Below are positions 33,535 through 43,835 of a stretch of 64,000 nt of DNA, piece after piece. How positions within the stretch are numbered: position 1 is the first letter of the stretch; each line of letters opens with the position of its first letter. This DNA is from Cladocopium goreaui (Eukaryota > Sar > Dinophyceae > Suessiales > Symbiodiniaceae), in NCBI GenBank assembly GCA_947184155.2, contig CAMXCT020001425.1, positions 18,501-82,500 on the forward strand, given 5' to 3'. The position numbers and the translations under genes are program-made. The notes under the pieces are model-generated. The model searched no databases. It was not told where the DNA came from and saw only the letters and a program-made list of their open reading frames with translations.

Positions 33535-33983
33535 ATTGATACAGGAATGCGAGCGTTTTCCTCTGAACAGGGACCAGGTCTGTCATCAAAGTGTTCAGCC
33601 GAGGTTCTGGACAGGCAACTTGTGTCAGCTGTGTTGAGGTCCTCTGTCGGGTAATGTTGTACGCTCGCTTGCATGAGCTGTAGCTGTCGACTTATAACTT
33701 CACGTTCTGTAACATTGGCACGGGCCTCTACACGAATGCGCAGACTCCTTATGCAACAGCAGGCTGTGCGAATGTCTCTGCAATCTTGCTCGTTGATAAC
33801 GCCTGCCAGGAGTTCTGTTTGTTGCAATAAGGCATGGGTGTCTTCCAGTGTTACGAGGGTGTGCGTCAGTTTGCAAACATAGTCCTGCAAAAGGAGATCC
33901 TGTGCCTCATTGTGACTCTGGGGTTCTTGAGGCCGGCATGCCAATTCACTCGGTTGCGCTGTACTCATATGGCCAGGCGGCAT
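33531..33983 (-). CDS. GHH ORFd, small helical protein (copy A)
   Basis: 150 residues beginning MPPGHMSTAQPSELACRPQE. The middle is strongly helical with heptad-like leucines (LQDYVCKLTHTLVTLEDTHA, LLQQTELLAG) and a cysteine cluster (TACCCIRSLRIR). Homologues are at 38,436-38,891 and 42,209-42,628; copy E has a different protein here. The frame ends at ATGTGA, where a second short frame (33,334-33,534) can begin at GTG. Function unknown. Confidence 0.6.
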   Translation of the reverse strand: MPPGHMSTAQPSELACRPQEPQSHNEAQDLLLQDYVCKLTHTLVTLEDTHALLQQTELLAGVINEQDCRDIRTACCCIRSLRIRVEARANVTEREVISRQLQLMQASVQHYPTEDLNTADTSCLSRTSAEHFDDRPGPCSEENARIPVSM

Positions 33984-34097
33984 TCGAGCAATGAAGGTAC
34001 TGGATTGTGCTGAGCAAAAACAGCAACGGGCGCCATGGCTTGACCATAGTTACAAAGGCAAGCTTGCCACCTCGTCAGCTTTACAAGGCAGGAGTCA

Positions 34098-34187
34098 ACC
34101 ATGGGTACCCCATGGTGACAGTACCTATCCACACCTGTCTGAACAGTGGTTCCCTGTCATGTGTGGCAACCGTGGGTACCCCACGTT
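34098..34187 (-). promoter_or_regulatory. Two intergenic hairpins (copy A)
   Basis: Minus-strand ACCATGGGGTACCCATGGT (34,098-34,116) and a second hairpin AACGTGGGGTACCCACGG (about 34,170-34,187). The stems differ by a compensating A-T to G-C exchange, which supports a real RNA structure between ORFc and ORFd. Role unknown. Confidence 0.55.
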
Positions 34188-34199
34188 GGCCGCATGAGA

Positions 34200-35774
34200 C
34201 TACTGGAACTGCACGGGCTGACTGGCGCTGGGGTGTTCGTGGCTGCCGGTGCCACTGGCTGTGCTATTTGCGGGGGGTGGGTCACCACTTCCTGCTGGTT
34301 TAATCATTTGCGCGATAAGTGGATGGCTTCGCTTTGCAATCAGAATCCTAGTCATTTCGCGAGTGAAAGCTGCAGGGTCGTCCACTAGTGCCTTCGCTTC
34401 CGCCAGTGGCCTATCAAGGACAATGGCAATGAGCATTTCGCCGCCGTCTTTCTGGATCAGGGCTGGTCGGCCGGCTTGCATCTGTGCAAGGATCGCCACC
34501 GCCTTGTTTTCACACAGGGTGCGTTCCCATTCCTCCAGGGCTCTTTGCGCCAGGGTGCCAGTTTGTGGTGGGGCCTTTTGAGCTGCCGGTGTCCCCAATG
34601 CACGGATGAAGGGACTGTCAGGCAGCGTGGAAGACGGCAGGTTTGTGATAGCAGCTACTGCACGTAAAATGTCACCTTCTTTGATATCATAAGAAGGGGA
34701 AGATTTCTGCCCAATGGCTGGCTCGGAATCAGCCCATAGTTGCCGCAGCGTGTATCCTGTCTTCGGTTCCATATACCTTCTGTTCCATACTGCGTTGTGA
34801 GACCATTGGGGTGCGTCATGGTTTATTTCGACTGAATCTCTTTTCATGTCGTATTCTTTCAGCATGTCATCAAGTTCTTGGTGGGTTGCAGATCGGTGAA
34901 TACAACATTGCCTAACGGCACCATCGATGTGCAGTGGCCATCCCACTGGCATGTGGGAGTCTTCTAGAAGTCCATCACCATTTTGCTCGATGATTGTGCC
35001 TAGCATAGGGACATCAATTGTTGCCTTGAGGCTAACCTGCGCACGTTTGCACTTCCATGTATCTGGTGCGAGTAAACCACGCGCGGCCAGTAATGCAAGT
35101 GCTGGGAATTCCGGTTGGTCTTTCATCGGTAGCACCTCTTCCTTGATGACTAATTTAAGACCGTGTAGCGGTTGGGGCTGCTGCCATCGAGGACCTTGGT
35201 TTGGTTGAGGCGTGGTCTCTTTGGGTACTGCGATGTCTTCAAACCAGGTGGGGCGGACCGACTGGACACCTATTGCACTGGCGGAACTTGCGTTCTTGAT
35301 GCTTTCCCTGCGCAGGCTGTGGTAGACAGGAGGGATCATCCATGCCGGCACAAAAACAGTGATAAACTGAACGTTCCAGATGACCTGCAGGTTCTGTGGC
35401 TTAATTTCAGGAGTGATGCATCTCACTTGACCATCTATGACTCGCGTGTATGATTCGGAGCGGTCAAACGATGCTGTGACTTTTAGGCCGCGGTATAGTT
35501 TTCTAAACCAGTATTCTTTGAGCAACATAAAGGAAAGATGAGGTGCCCTCACTTCCAAGACGTGCGTTGCTGGTATCAGAAAGGTGACTAACCAATCGGC
35601 CAAAAATTCAATCATCCTTGCTTCAAGCTTTGGGAGGATTTTCTGGACCGCCTGGAGCGCTGCCTCAATGTCTGGGACATGTGTAGGCGAGGGCAGTCCG
35701 ACTGTTCGCCTGGCATATTCGTCAGCAAAGTAGAGTCGGCACAATTTGGAAACCCACTGACTTGGTTTCTCCAT
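34200..35774 (-). CDS. GHH ORFc C-terminal region (copy A)
   Basis: An intact 524-residue frame starting MEKPSQWVSKLCRLYFADEY, matching the last ~523 residues of the large ORF in copy E from its internal Met 2187. Conserved blocks include VRAPHLSFMLLKEYWFRKLY, QVRCITPEIKPQNLQVIWNV, LEDSHMPVGWPLHIDGAVRQ and KDGGEMLIAIVLDRPL. The extreme C-terminus is Pro/Ser-rich and variable. No known domain recognised. Whether this truncated copy is expressed is unknown; the starting Met is an accident of where truncation fell. Confidence 0.8.
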   Translation of the reverse strand: MEKPSQWVSKLCRLYFADEYARRTVGLPSPTHVPDIEAALQAVQKILPKLEARMIEFLADWLVTFLIPATHVLEVRAPHLSFMLLKEYWFRKLYRGLKVTASFDRSESYTRVIDGQVRCITPEIKPQNLQVIWNVQFITVFVPAWMIPPVYHSLRRESIKNASSASAIGVQSVRPTWFEDIAVPKETTPQPNQGPRWQQPQPLHGLKLVIKEEVLPMKDQPEFPALALLAARGLLAPDTWKCKRAQVSLKATIDVPMLGTIIEQNGDGLLEDSHMPVGWPLHIDGAVRQCCIHRSATHQELDDMLKEYDMKRDSVEINHDAPQWSHNAVWNRRYMEPKTGYTLRQLWADSEPAIGQKSSPSYDIKEGDILRAVAAITNLPSSTLPDSPFIRALGTPAAQKAPPQTGTLAQRALEEWERTLCENKAVAILAQMQAGRPALIQKDGGEMLIAIVLDRPLAEAKALVDDPAAFTREMTRILIAKRSHPLIAQMIKPAGSGDPPPANSTASGTGSHEHPSASQPVQFQ

Positions 35775-35835
35775 ATCGATCGTGATCTTAGCCAGGGGCC
35801 ATGGCTCGGGTAGCGTGGATAAGAAATGCAGTAAT

Positions 35836-35995
35836 TGCCTTCAAAATCTTAGTGCCTTGTGAATTGGTTGATCACTGGCTACGATTCGCGGGTGATCAGT
35901 GGGCCTTGGTATGCCTCAAATGGTCGCAAAGAGAACACCTTCTGAATCGCAGGGTCATTGAATGGATGACAATGAAGCAGCCCGAGTTTCTGTGA
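35836..35995 (+). pseudogene. Retroelement pol fragment (right part)
   Basis: Continues the interrupted frame as AFKILVPCELVDHWLRFAGD then QWALVCLKWSQREHLL, followed by a stop. Joined to 32,340-32,676 it restores an RNase H-like stretch. Confidence 0.55.
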
Positions 35996-36037
35996 TCAAG
36001 GCCAACGGTAGTTTTCAACCATGAGATCACTGTCCAG

Positions 36038-36130
36038 TGTCCTGATGAGACCGCTGTGTTTCATGCTGAGTTTTTTGATTCGTTTGCCTGGACAGAGCCT
36101 CAGAGCGATATCGGCCACAGAGGAAAAAAA
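36038..36130 (+). mobile_element. A-tailed short retroposon R3
   Basis: 93-base insertion between perfect 17-base duplications ATGAGATCACTGTCCAG (36,021-36,037 and 36,131-36,147). It starts TGTCCTGATGAGACCGC and ends GAGCGATATCGGCCACAGAG then GA(n). The 5' part has a TGATGA box and a CTGA box, which might reflect a C/D-type small RNA ancestor; this is only suggestive. Confidence 0.8.
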
Positions 36131-36397
36131 ATGAGATCACTGTCCAGAGTCATGGCGGACATGGATCTCAAGTGGCCTCCATTCAGCTGGACCGAGAGAT
36201 TTTGCTCGTATTGGAACCCAGCTGACCTTCCACCAAGAGATCGTGTGCAAGAAGCCTTGGAAAAGTATCACCTGGAAAATGGTCGCATCATTGAAGCTCC
36301 AACGGAGTTAGTGCAGCTGGTCATACAGATGCACCAATGCACATATAATGCTGCTCACACAGAAGGGGGAATATCACTGAGCACCATTCCTTTGTGA
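36131..36397 (+). CDS. Hypothetical ORF upstream of copia-2
   Basis: Frame with MADMDLKWPPFSWTERFCSY and ALEKYHLENGRIIEAPTELV, ending before 36,400. It has coding-like composition but no recognised family. The R3 insertion lies directly before its start. It may be an exon or another retroelement fragment. Confidence 0.35.
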   Translation: MRSLSRVMADMDLKWPPFSWTERFCSYWNPADLPPRDRVQEALEKYHLENGRIIEAPTELVQLVIQMHQCTYNAAHTEGGISLSTIPL

Positions 36398-36665
36398 CAA
36401 CTCACGGTTGACTTGTCAAAGCAGATCCAAACAACTGCTTCCTTGGCATGCTTGGTGGCCGAAATCATGACAAACTCCCCGGACCAACTGTTAAGCAGTA
36501 GCGGGAAAAAGGCAGATCATTTGCGACATTCACTTACGGCCGTTCGCAATCCATTTTTCCAAGGGTTGATTTTTCATCCGGCGAAGGCGTTGCGTATCGA
36601 ACCTGATTTTTGATTTTATATTAAAGTATATATACAAATATATATGTATATATATCTATACATAT

Positions 36666-36745
36666 TGTGTTTTCCTCAGCTAAACCTGTCACTCTTGTGG
36701 ATGTGCTTGGAAACATTCTTGTTGACAATGAGTTGTGTTGTGGAA
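36666..36745 (+). repeat. Terminal direct repeat of copia-2, left
   Basis: Starts TGTGTTTTCCTCAGCTAAAC and ends GTTGTGTTGTGGAA; one mismatch to 63,667-63,746. It overlaps the presumed gag start (ATG at 36,728). Either a very short LTR or part of one; the outer boundaries are not resolved. Confidence 0.65.
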
Positions 36746-37457
36746 GCTTTCAACGCAACTGGGGAGGACCGCCTTTGGAAGTCCAAATTCTATATACCTT
36801 TCCAACCCCAAAAATGGGCATCAAATAAATCGAACAGTTCAGTGACACCATCTTGCGCATCTTGCCCGAACACCTGTCGCACCTCGCGGCTCGTGCAGCA
36901 ATGATGTGTGAAGGTAGCGCTTTCAAGCGTGTCATGAGAATCGAACCGAGCAAGTTGAAGGTGAACACGACCGATGGAGTCAAACTGCTGGTCACCACCT
37001 TAGGTGGAATCCGGGGCAAGAGCAATTTAGAGCAAAAGTTCGAGCGCTTTGAGAAAGCGATCTACACCACAGTGCAGCGACCTGATGAGGCCCATGAGAG
37101 CTACCTTGCGAGGCATGACTTCCACTTCGAGGAACTGCTAGCTGTGGGCGTGGGCATGCCTGAAGTCAGAGCGTATGTCTTGCTTCGCAACTCAGGCCTC
37201 GGGTCGAGACAAAAAATGATTGTTGATGCTGAAGGGAACTTAGAGTACCAGAAAATCGTTTCAGCACTCAAATTACTGGGATCCAAGTTTTTCCACGAGG
37301 TTCAAGCAGGATCGAAGATTCCCCATAGAACCAAGACATATGATGTCAATGCAGTTCTGGATGATGAAACCACAATGGGGTTACCAAGATGAAGATTTTG
37401 CGTATGTTGGAGAATCCTGGGAAGAAAACGAAATCCCGTACGATGAGGGAGACCCAG
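36728..37457 (+). pseudogene. Copia-2 gag
   Basis: Starts MSCVVEAFNATGEDRLWKSK, then after a frameshift near 36,830 continues LPEHLSHLAARAAMMCEGSA and LEQKFERFEKAIYTTVQRPD, a copia capsid-like helical region. Another frameshift near 37,385 leads to DEDFAYVGESWEENEIPYDE, where GHH copy B is inserted. The frame goes on for a short way at 40,731. Confidence 0.7.
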
Positions 37458-38435
37458 TTTTTTTCCCGTCCAACGCCTCCGAGGCTTTCGCCAGGTCGTT
37501 ACACAAGCTTTTACTTGCCGGAAATTGAATTGACATGCATGAAAAGCCACAAAAGAGAGCTGGTGTGGACCTTTACATAGTCCATAAAGCTATCCGATTG
37601 CCGAGAGCGAGCACAAACCAACAAAAAAGCAAACGAAACAAAAACCACAAAAAACAAAACACACAAAAAAAACAACCCAACAAACAAAACAGAAAAGAAC
37701 AAAACAAAAAACAGGGCAAAGGGACAGCAATGTGCTCTTGAGATGAATTCCGATAGCAACTTGTGTGCCATCCTTCGCGCAGGCCATCATACATCTTGAC
37801 GCATGCAAATGACAACTTCTGTGCCATGTCAACGCAGGCCCTTAAACAAGAAAAACAACCAAAAAACCAACCAAAAAACCACCCAGGGCCACATGACAGG
37901 GTGCAGAAGCAACACAGCTCAATGCGGAAACCGGGGATCCCCCCAGCCAGGATCCCCGAGATCTCAAAGAGCAGCCATCATGGCATAATATAGCACCAAA
38001 ACACTTTGAAGCAAACACCGTCAACGCCGGGTCACTACAAAGTGGTGAGAAGCTACCGCAGTGAAACAGGAAAGTGAAACGTGGTCTAAGGTGAAAAAGA
38101 CGGCGCGGTAACAGCACTCAGGTACCCTCAGAGTCCGCTCAGTACTGCTTTTCCAATCATCATATTGCACCGAAATTGTTAGTGGCACTACCATGCTAGT
38201 GCTCTTGCATTGCATCTTCGTGACATGGGAGAAAATACCCATATATGGGAGTTGCAGTGCACTTTGGCGGAGTATACCACTTTCAAAACTGAATCCAATG
38301 CGATCGAGTTCGCGAGGGGCGAGCTCGACCGCATGGATGCAGGCTTGCAAGCGTTGCGCAGCTGGAGCGGTCAACTTGGCAGGTGCTGAGATCAACTGCA
38401 TTAGATGCGGTCAATGATCATGGTAGCTTGCTTGG

Positions 38436-38891
38436 TTACATTGGTGTAGGAATACGAGCGTCTTTCTCTGCCCCGGGACCAGGTCTATCCTCAAAGTGCT
38501 CAAAAGAGGTTCTGGACAGGCAACTTGTGTCAGCTGTGTTAAGGTCTTCAGTCCGGTGCTGTTGTACGCTCGCATGCATGAGCTGTAGCTGTCGACTAAC
38601 CACTTCTCGTTCTGTAACGTTGGCACGGGCTTCTAGTCGAATGCGCAGACTTCTTAAGCAACAGCAGGCTGTGCGAATGTCTCTGCAGTCTTGCTCGTTG
38701 ATAACACCTGCAAGGAGTTCCGTTTGCTGCAAGACGGCGTGGGTGTCTTCCAAAGTTCTGAGAGTGTTCGTCAGTCTGTGCACATAGTCCTGCAGTAAGA
38801 GGAGATCCTGTGCCTCATTGTGAATCTGGGGTTCCTGAGGCAGGCATACCACTTCGTTTGATTGCACGGAGCTCATATGGTCGGGTGACAT
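38436..38891 (-). CDS. GHH ORFd (copy B)
   Basis: 151 residues starting MSPDHMSSVQSNEVVCLPQE, homologous along its length to copies A and C (QDYVHRLTNTLRTLEDTHAV, TACCCLRSLRIRLEARANVT). Conserved length and reading frame argue that it is a real protein in the source element. Function unknown; helical. Confidence 0.6.
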   Translation of the reverse strand: MSPDHMSSVQSNEVVCLPQEPQIHNEAQDLLLLQDYVHRLTNTLRTLEDTHAVLQQTELLAGVINEQDCRDIRTACCCLRSLRIRLEARANVTEREVVSRQLQLMHASVQQHRTEDLNTADTSCLSRTSFEHFEDRPGPGAEKDARIPTPM

Positions 38892-39107
38892 TCAAGCAAT
38901 GCAGGTACTGGATTGCCTGAGCAAGACAGCAACGGGCGCCATGGCTTGATGTGCTTTGACATCTCACTACACTACCATGCAACGTTTAAAGACACAAAAT
39001 GACAAACAACCCATAACAGGATAATTAGTATAACCGCCCTCCCCGCCTCCCGTCCCATGCTCGATTCTGGATGCTGAGAACATGGTAGCCGCAGCGAGCA
39101 GTAATCA

Positions 39108-39228
39108 ACCATGAGTACCCCATGGTGACAACGCCGCTCAACTTTACTGTCACCAATATATCTTGTGCTGGCAATCCTATGCTTGAAGAGGAGTGGCAGG
39201 CAGTTATCAACCATGAGTACCCCATGGT
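39108..39228 (-). promoter_or_regulatory. Tandem intergenic hairpins (copy B)
   Basis: ACCATGGGGTACTCATGGT occurs twice on the minus strand (39,108-39,126 and 39,210-39,228), each inside a conserved ~45-base block starting TTGARCGGCGTTGTC. Copy E has one such block. Confidence 0.6.
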
Positions 39229-39309
39229 GACAACGCCGTTCAAGTTAGTTGAAGTTGGATGCTGATTGCTCTTCGTGGAACTTGGGTACTTTGTGTCATT
39301 TGGTGCGTT

Positions 39310-40714
39310 TTATTGGAACTGTTCGTGTGGTGTAGTGCGAAGGTCTCGACTGCTACTGGCACCACTCGCGCTCGCAGTGGCAGAGGGTGGCTCACTACTC
39401 TCCGCAGGTTTCATCATTTGGGCTATGAGCGGGTGAGTATGCTTATCGCGCAGGATGCGTGTCATTTCGCGGGTGAATGCCGCAGGGTCATCAACTAATT
39501 GCTTTGCTTCCTCCAGTGGCTTGTCCAGAACAATGGCAATAAGCATTTCCCCGCCATCTTTGTGGATGATGGTCGGTCGTCCAGCTTGTATTTCGGCAAG
39601 GATTGCTACTGCCTTGTTTTCGCACAGAGTGCGCTCCCATTCTTCCAGTGCCCTTTGCGCTAGGGTATCAGTCTGTGGTGGGGCTTTCAGGGCAGCTGGT
39701 GTTCCTAACGCTTGTATGAAGGGGCTGTCCGGAGGAGTGGGGGGCGGAAAATGCCGAATGGCCGATACGGCACACTGAAGGTCATCTGCCTGTACTTCAT
39801 AGGAAGTGGTCGTTTTTTTATTTACTGCAGGTTCGGAGTCAGCCCATAGCTGTTCCAGCGTATATCCAGGTTTTGGTTCCATATACTTGCGGTTCCACAC
39901 TGCATGATGGGACCATTGAGGCGCGTCATGGTTGATTTCAACAGAGTCTCGTTTCATGTCGTATTCCTTGAGCATATCGTCTAATTCTTGCAAACTAGCA
40001 GTTCTGTGAATGCAACATTGTCTGACAGCGCCATCGATGTGGAGTGGCCATCCTACTGGCATGTGGGAGTCTTCCAGGAGCCCATCGCCATTTTGCTCTA
40101 TGATTGTACCCAACATGGGGACATCAATAGTTGCTTTCAGGCTGACTTGTGGGCGTTTGCACTTCCATGTATCAGGTGCCAACAGGCCCCTGCTAGCCAA
40201 CAGCTGAAGCGACTGGAATTGCGGTTGGTCAGTCGCTGGTAACACTTCTTCTTTGATGACTAACTTGAGACCATGAAGTGGTTGGGCTTGCTCCTTGTGA
40301 GGGTCTTGAGATTGCTGAGAGGTAGGGTCCTTAGGTGTTGTGTCCTCAAACCAAGTAGGGCGGACTGACTGGACTCCTATGGGGCTGCCAGAACTCACAG
40401 TTTTGATGCTTTCTCTGCGTAGGCTATGATAGACAGGCGGGATCATCCATGCTGGCACAAAGACTGTGATGAACTGCACATTCCAAATGACCTGCAAATT
40501 CTGCGGCTTCACTTCAGGCGTGATGCATCTTACCTGGCCATCGATCACTCTGGTATATGACTCAGAGCGGTCAAAGGACGCTGTGACTTTCAGGCCTAAG
40601 TAAAGTTCCCTGAACCAGTATTCCTTGAGCATCATGAAGGAAAGATGAGGTGCCCTCACTTCCATTACGTGTCTGGCTGGCATTAACAGAGTTACCATCC
40701 ATTCAGCTAAGAAT
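39310..40714 (-). CDS. GHH ORFc C-terminal region (copy B)
   Basis: About 467 residues of element protein; the first codons of the open frame come from the copia target. The sequence runs from AEWMVTLLMPARHVMEVRAP to the Pro/Ser tail and is closer to copy E than copy A is. In 37 codons compared by eye with copy E (58,299-58,409) there are 11 synonymous and no replacement differences. Function unknown. Confidence 0.75.
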
Positions 40715-40820
40715 GATGAGGGAGACCCAGATGCCCTCATTTGCATACAGCGCAGATGTGGACAGAGGGGGCTGGAAAGCGGAGTGTCCGCTTAACCGCC
40801 CAACCAATGCCTCATCCACT

Positions 40821-40847
40821 TTTTTTTTCCCTCGAGTTTGGCCGATG
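40821..40847 (-). mobile_element. R4: 27-base A-tailed insertion
   Basis: A 27-base insert, on the minus strand CATCGGCCAAACTCGAGGG plus A(n), between perfect 19-base duplications AACCAATGCCTCATCCACT (40,802-40,820 and 40,848-40,866). It is the extreme 3' end of the R family, i.e. a retroposition truncated almost at once. Confidence 0.8.
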
Positions 40848-41039
40848 AACCAATGCCTCATCCACTTAGCCGAACAAAGATTAATAGTGCGTTCACTGGA
40901 ATGATCTCCACCGCGGACGATGACAATGAAGATATGATCATGGTTCCTGACCCTGACCCTTGCCAGAGTTGCCACCAGGGAACTCCCGAGAATCAACATA
41001 TACAACATGACAAACATGGCATGCTGTAACTCAGCCCTG

Positions 41040-41526
41040 TGTTTTCACAGCCATGCCCATGAATCCAAGTGCCAGGTCGAGATTTGTCCAATCAGTCAAA
41101 CAACGCTTGAGCCCTCAGTTCAGGACCAATTCTGGGTCGCCTCAGAACTCAGAACTTGATCCAATTCGAGATCAAATGATGGTGCGTTTTTGTGAGTCAT
41201 GGACCATTTGGCATTGTCGACCTAGGAGCCAGCCAGACCATAACAGGAGACCATCAAGTACAGGAGTGCTTGCTCATTTGCCAAAAGACATCCGTGCCAA
41301 CCTCCGTGAAGTGCCGTGCAAGATCTTTCGTTTCGGTAACAGCAGTACAGTCACGTGCAGCCGAGCCATATTGGTCCCCTTGGCCCAATGGAACGTCAAG
41401 ATATGCATTGTGAACACCAAGACTCCATTCTTAATCTCTAACAATGTGTTTCGCACTCTCGGGGCCCAAATAGACACTGCTTTGGATCACGTGAATTTTT
41501 CCAACTTGGGATCAAGTTACCTCTGA
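41040..41526 (+). pseudogene. Copia-2 protease region
   Basis: The aspartic protease motif appears as GPFGIVDLGASQTITGDHQV (DxGAS); a frameshift near 41,265 leads to GVLAHLPKDIRANLREVPCK and ILVPLAQWNVKICIVNTKTP. Preceding frames carry AHESKCQVEICP. Degenerate but clearly copia. Confidence 0.75.
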
Positions 41527-41582
41527 GCCTCTGAAAAGAAATTGTATCTGGTGGATTTCTGTGAGTTGATGCGTTTGGAAGA

Positions 41583-41876
41583 ATGGAACTGGAGAAGGGG
41601 ATTGAAGAATCCCAAGTGCCCAAATCCACTGTCCAACCGATGCTGAGCAGCAAGTCCAAAGCAGCACGGAAAGCGATCGATCTGGAGAGCCAAGGAAGCT
41701 GGTCAGATTCGGAGCCGAGCAAGCCATGGAGCATAGTCCAAGCGGAGAACCAGATCATCCATGAAGAACTGAGCATGCAGAGAGACCGAATCACCAGCGT
41801 GGAATCGTCTCTCAGCCAGATCGCCCAACAACTGCAGTCTGACGCAGTCGACGGCTCTAGCAGAAGGGGTCACAGA
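41583..41876 (+). pseudogene. Copia-2 linker between protease and integrase
   Basis: Acidic, helical frame (MELEKGIEESQVPKSTVQPM, QAENQIIHEELSMQRDRITS) interrupted by SINE S4. It carries no catalytic motif and lies where copia polyproteins have a variable linker. Confidence 0.5.
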
Positions 41877-42021
41877 AGGCGACCCGATGGGTCAGTTGGT
41901 ATGGCGTTGGTCTTGCCAGCACTGACAGACTGCCGGTGGTGGATCGAATCCCTACTGGTCCACTCGGGAGTCTCAAGTGCGACCCGCCGAAAGGCAACGG
42001 GCGCCGACCACAAAAAAAATC
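41877..42021 (+). mobile_element. tRNA-derived SINE S4, full length
   Basis: 145 bases with A-box-like GGGTCAGTTGGTATGGCG, B box GGATCGAATCCC and tail CCGCCGAAAGGCAACGGGCG then CCGACCACAAAAAAAA. Flanked by an 18-base perfect duplication AGCAGAAGGGGTCACAGA (41,859-41,876 and 42,022-42,039). Confidence 0.92.
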
Positions 42022-42151
42022 AGCAGAAGGGGTCACAGAGTGTCTGGTAAAACCCTGTGATCGTGATCTCCAGACTGAACTATATCATACCATCGGAAGA
42101 AACTTGTAGAAAATGGTGATACCACAGTCATCAATGCCGCCTACTTTCAGG

Positions 42152-43653
42152 AAGCCATGGCGCCTGTTGCTTTTTTGCTCAGTGCAATCCAGTACCTGCA
42201 TTGCTTGAATGCCACCTGGCCATATAAGTTCAGTGCAACCAAGTGAAGTGGTATGCCTGCCTCAAGAACCCCAGACTCATAATGAGGCACAGGATCTCCT
42301 CCTTTTGCAGGACTATGTGCACAGACTGACGAATACTCTCAGAACTTTGGAAGACACCCACGCCGTGTTGCAGCAAACAGAACTCCTTGCAGGTGTTATC
42401 AATGAGCAAGACTGCAGAGACATTCGCACAGCCTGCTGTTGCAAACGGAGTCTGCGCATTCGAGTAGAAGTCCGTGCCAATGTCACAGAACATGAAGTGA
42501 CAAGTCGACAGCTACAGCTCATGCATGCGAGCGTGCAACATTACCTGACTGAGGACCTTAACACAGCTGACACAAGTTTCCTGCCCAGAACTTCGTTTGA
42601 ACACTTTGAGGATAGACCTGGTCCCTAGACAGAGAAAAATGCTCGCATTCCTGCACCAAGGCAACTGAGCCAGCAACTATGATCACCTGACCGCATCTAG
42701 TGCAGTTGGTTGCAACACCTGCTAAGTTGACCGCTCGAGCTGCTCAACGCTTGCAGTCTGCATCCATGCTGTCGAGTCCTTCGCAAACTCGATCGCATTG
42801 GATTCAGTTTTGAAAGCGGTATACACCGCCTGAGTGCACTGCAGCTCCCATATTTGGGTACAATTTCCCATATCACGAAGATGCATTGCAAGAGCACAGC
42901 ATAGTGGTGCTACTCACAATTTCGATGCAATATGATGATTGGAAAAGCAGTACTGAGCGGACTCTGAGGGTACCTGAGTGCTGTTACCGCGCCGTCTTTT
43001 TCACCTTAGATCACGTTTCACTCTCCTGTTTCACGGCGGTAGTTTTCTCACCACTTTGTTGTGACCCGGCGTTGTCGGTGTTTGCTTCAAAGTGTCAGGG
43101 TGTAATGTCATGCCGTGAACTGCTCGCTGTGATCTCGGGGATCCTGGCTGGGGGGATCCCTGGTTTCCGCATTGAGCCTTGTTGCTTCCCGCACCCTTCA
43201 AGTAGCCCATGATGATTTCGTCTTTGGTCTTGTTGTTGTTTAAGTTTATGGGCCTGCCAACATGACACACAAGTTGTCATCTGCATGCGCCGAGATGATA
43301 ACAAGCTATCACCTCTCGCCTCAACAGATCTGTTTCACCCATAAACTGGAACCTGTCACGTCACGGTTTTGTGGCCTTGTGGTTGTTTTCTTTTGTGTGG
43401 GTTGTTTTGTTGTTTGGGTTTGTTTCGGTGTTGTTTTTGTTTTGGTTCTTTGTTTTTCGGTTTTTGTTCTCCGTTTTTGTTCTTTGGAACGTGACAAGGA
43501 CTTTGGACTATGTATCGGTCCTCTTCCAGTTTACTTTTGCGGCCACTGCAGCATCGGCCCCTGCGTGAATTAAATAATTAATCTCATATGCAACATGCTT
43601 AGATAGATGTTGAACGACCTGGCGGAAGCCACACGGCGTTGGACGGAAAAAAA
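42152..43653 (+). mobile_element. GHH element copy C, 5'-truncated (1.5 kb)
   Basis: Homology to copies A and B begins at about 42,152 (AAGCCATGGCGCC) and runs through ORFd, the conserved 3' block and a GT-rich tract to GGCGTTGGACGG and seven A. No target duplication was found, so the junctions are approximate. Confidence 0.85.
42209..42628 (+). CDS. GHH ORFd (copy C)
   Basis: 139 residues, MPPGHISSVQPSEVVCLPQE onward, closely matching copy B (QDYVHRLTNTLRTLEDTHAV) with an early stop shortening the C-terminus (DRPGP then stop). Probably a dead copy of a real protein. Confidence 0.55.
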   Translation: MPPGHISSVQPSEVVCLPQEPQTHNEAQDLLLLQDYVHRLTNTLRTLEDTHAVLQQTELLAGVINEQDCRDIRTACCCKRSLRIRVEVRANVTEHEVTSRQLQLMHASVQHYLTEDLNTADTSFLPRTSFEHFEDRPGP

Positions 43654-43835
43654 TACCAAGAATCCGACAACTGTTGCAACTGGCCGAACAGTGCACCCAG
43701 GGTAGGCAAATCTGTTATCCACTGTTCTTTGTTTGTGGAAGTTCCGCAACTGTACCAAGACAAACAGATAATAGTACTGGATGTATGCAGAGGTATCAAC
43801 AGAATGAGGGTTTGTCCAATGGGGGGAAGGGTTAG

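Larger units (their letters stand above)
32677..35834 (-). mobile_element. GHH element copy A, 5'-truncated (3.16 kb)
   Basis: Minus-strand copy containing the C-terminal 524 codons of the large GHH ORF, the intergenic hairpins, a small ORF and the conserved 3' region, ending GCGTTGGAAGGGG and seven A. It is flanked by TTGCCTTCAAAATCTTAGT (32,659-32,677 and 35,835-35,853). Truncation lies just upstream of an internal Met. Truncated 5' end, A tail and long target duplication indicate target-primed reverse transcription. Confidence 0.93.
37458..40714 (-). mobile_element. GHH element copy B, 5'-truncated (3.26 kb)
   Basis: Minus-strand copy flanked by a perfect 16-base duplication GATGAGGGAGACCCAG (37,442-37,457 and 40,715-40,730), ending GGCGTTGGACGGG and seven A. 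It contains the ORFc C-terminal part, duplicated intergenic hairpins, ORFd and the conserved 3' region. It lies in copia-2 gag, in opposite orientation to copies C, D and E. Confidence 0.95.

Noticed and set aside
36040-36060. Hammerhead ribozyme core CTGATGAG in R3
   Set aside because: No matching GAAA core and no stems I or III around it.
42130-43670. Target-site duplication for GHH copy C
   Set aside because: No matching 10-20 base words found at the two junctions by eye; boundaries left approximate.
43654-43835. Coding sequence between GHH copies C and D
   Set aside because: Open frames on both strands but no recognisable motif; probably copia linker or unrelated filler.
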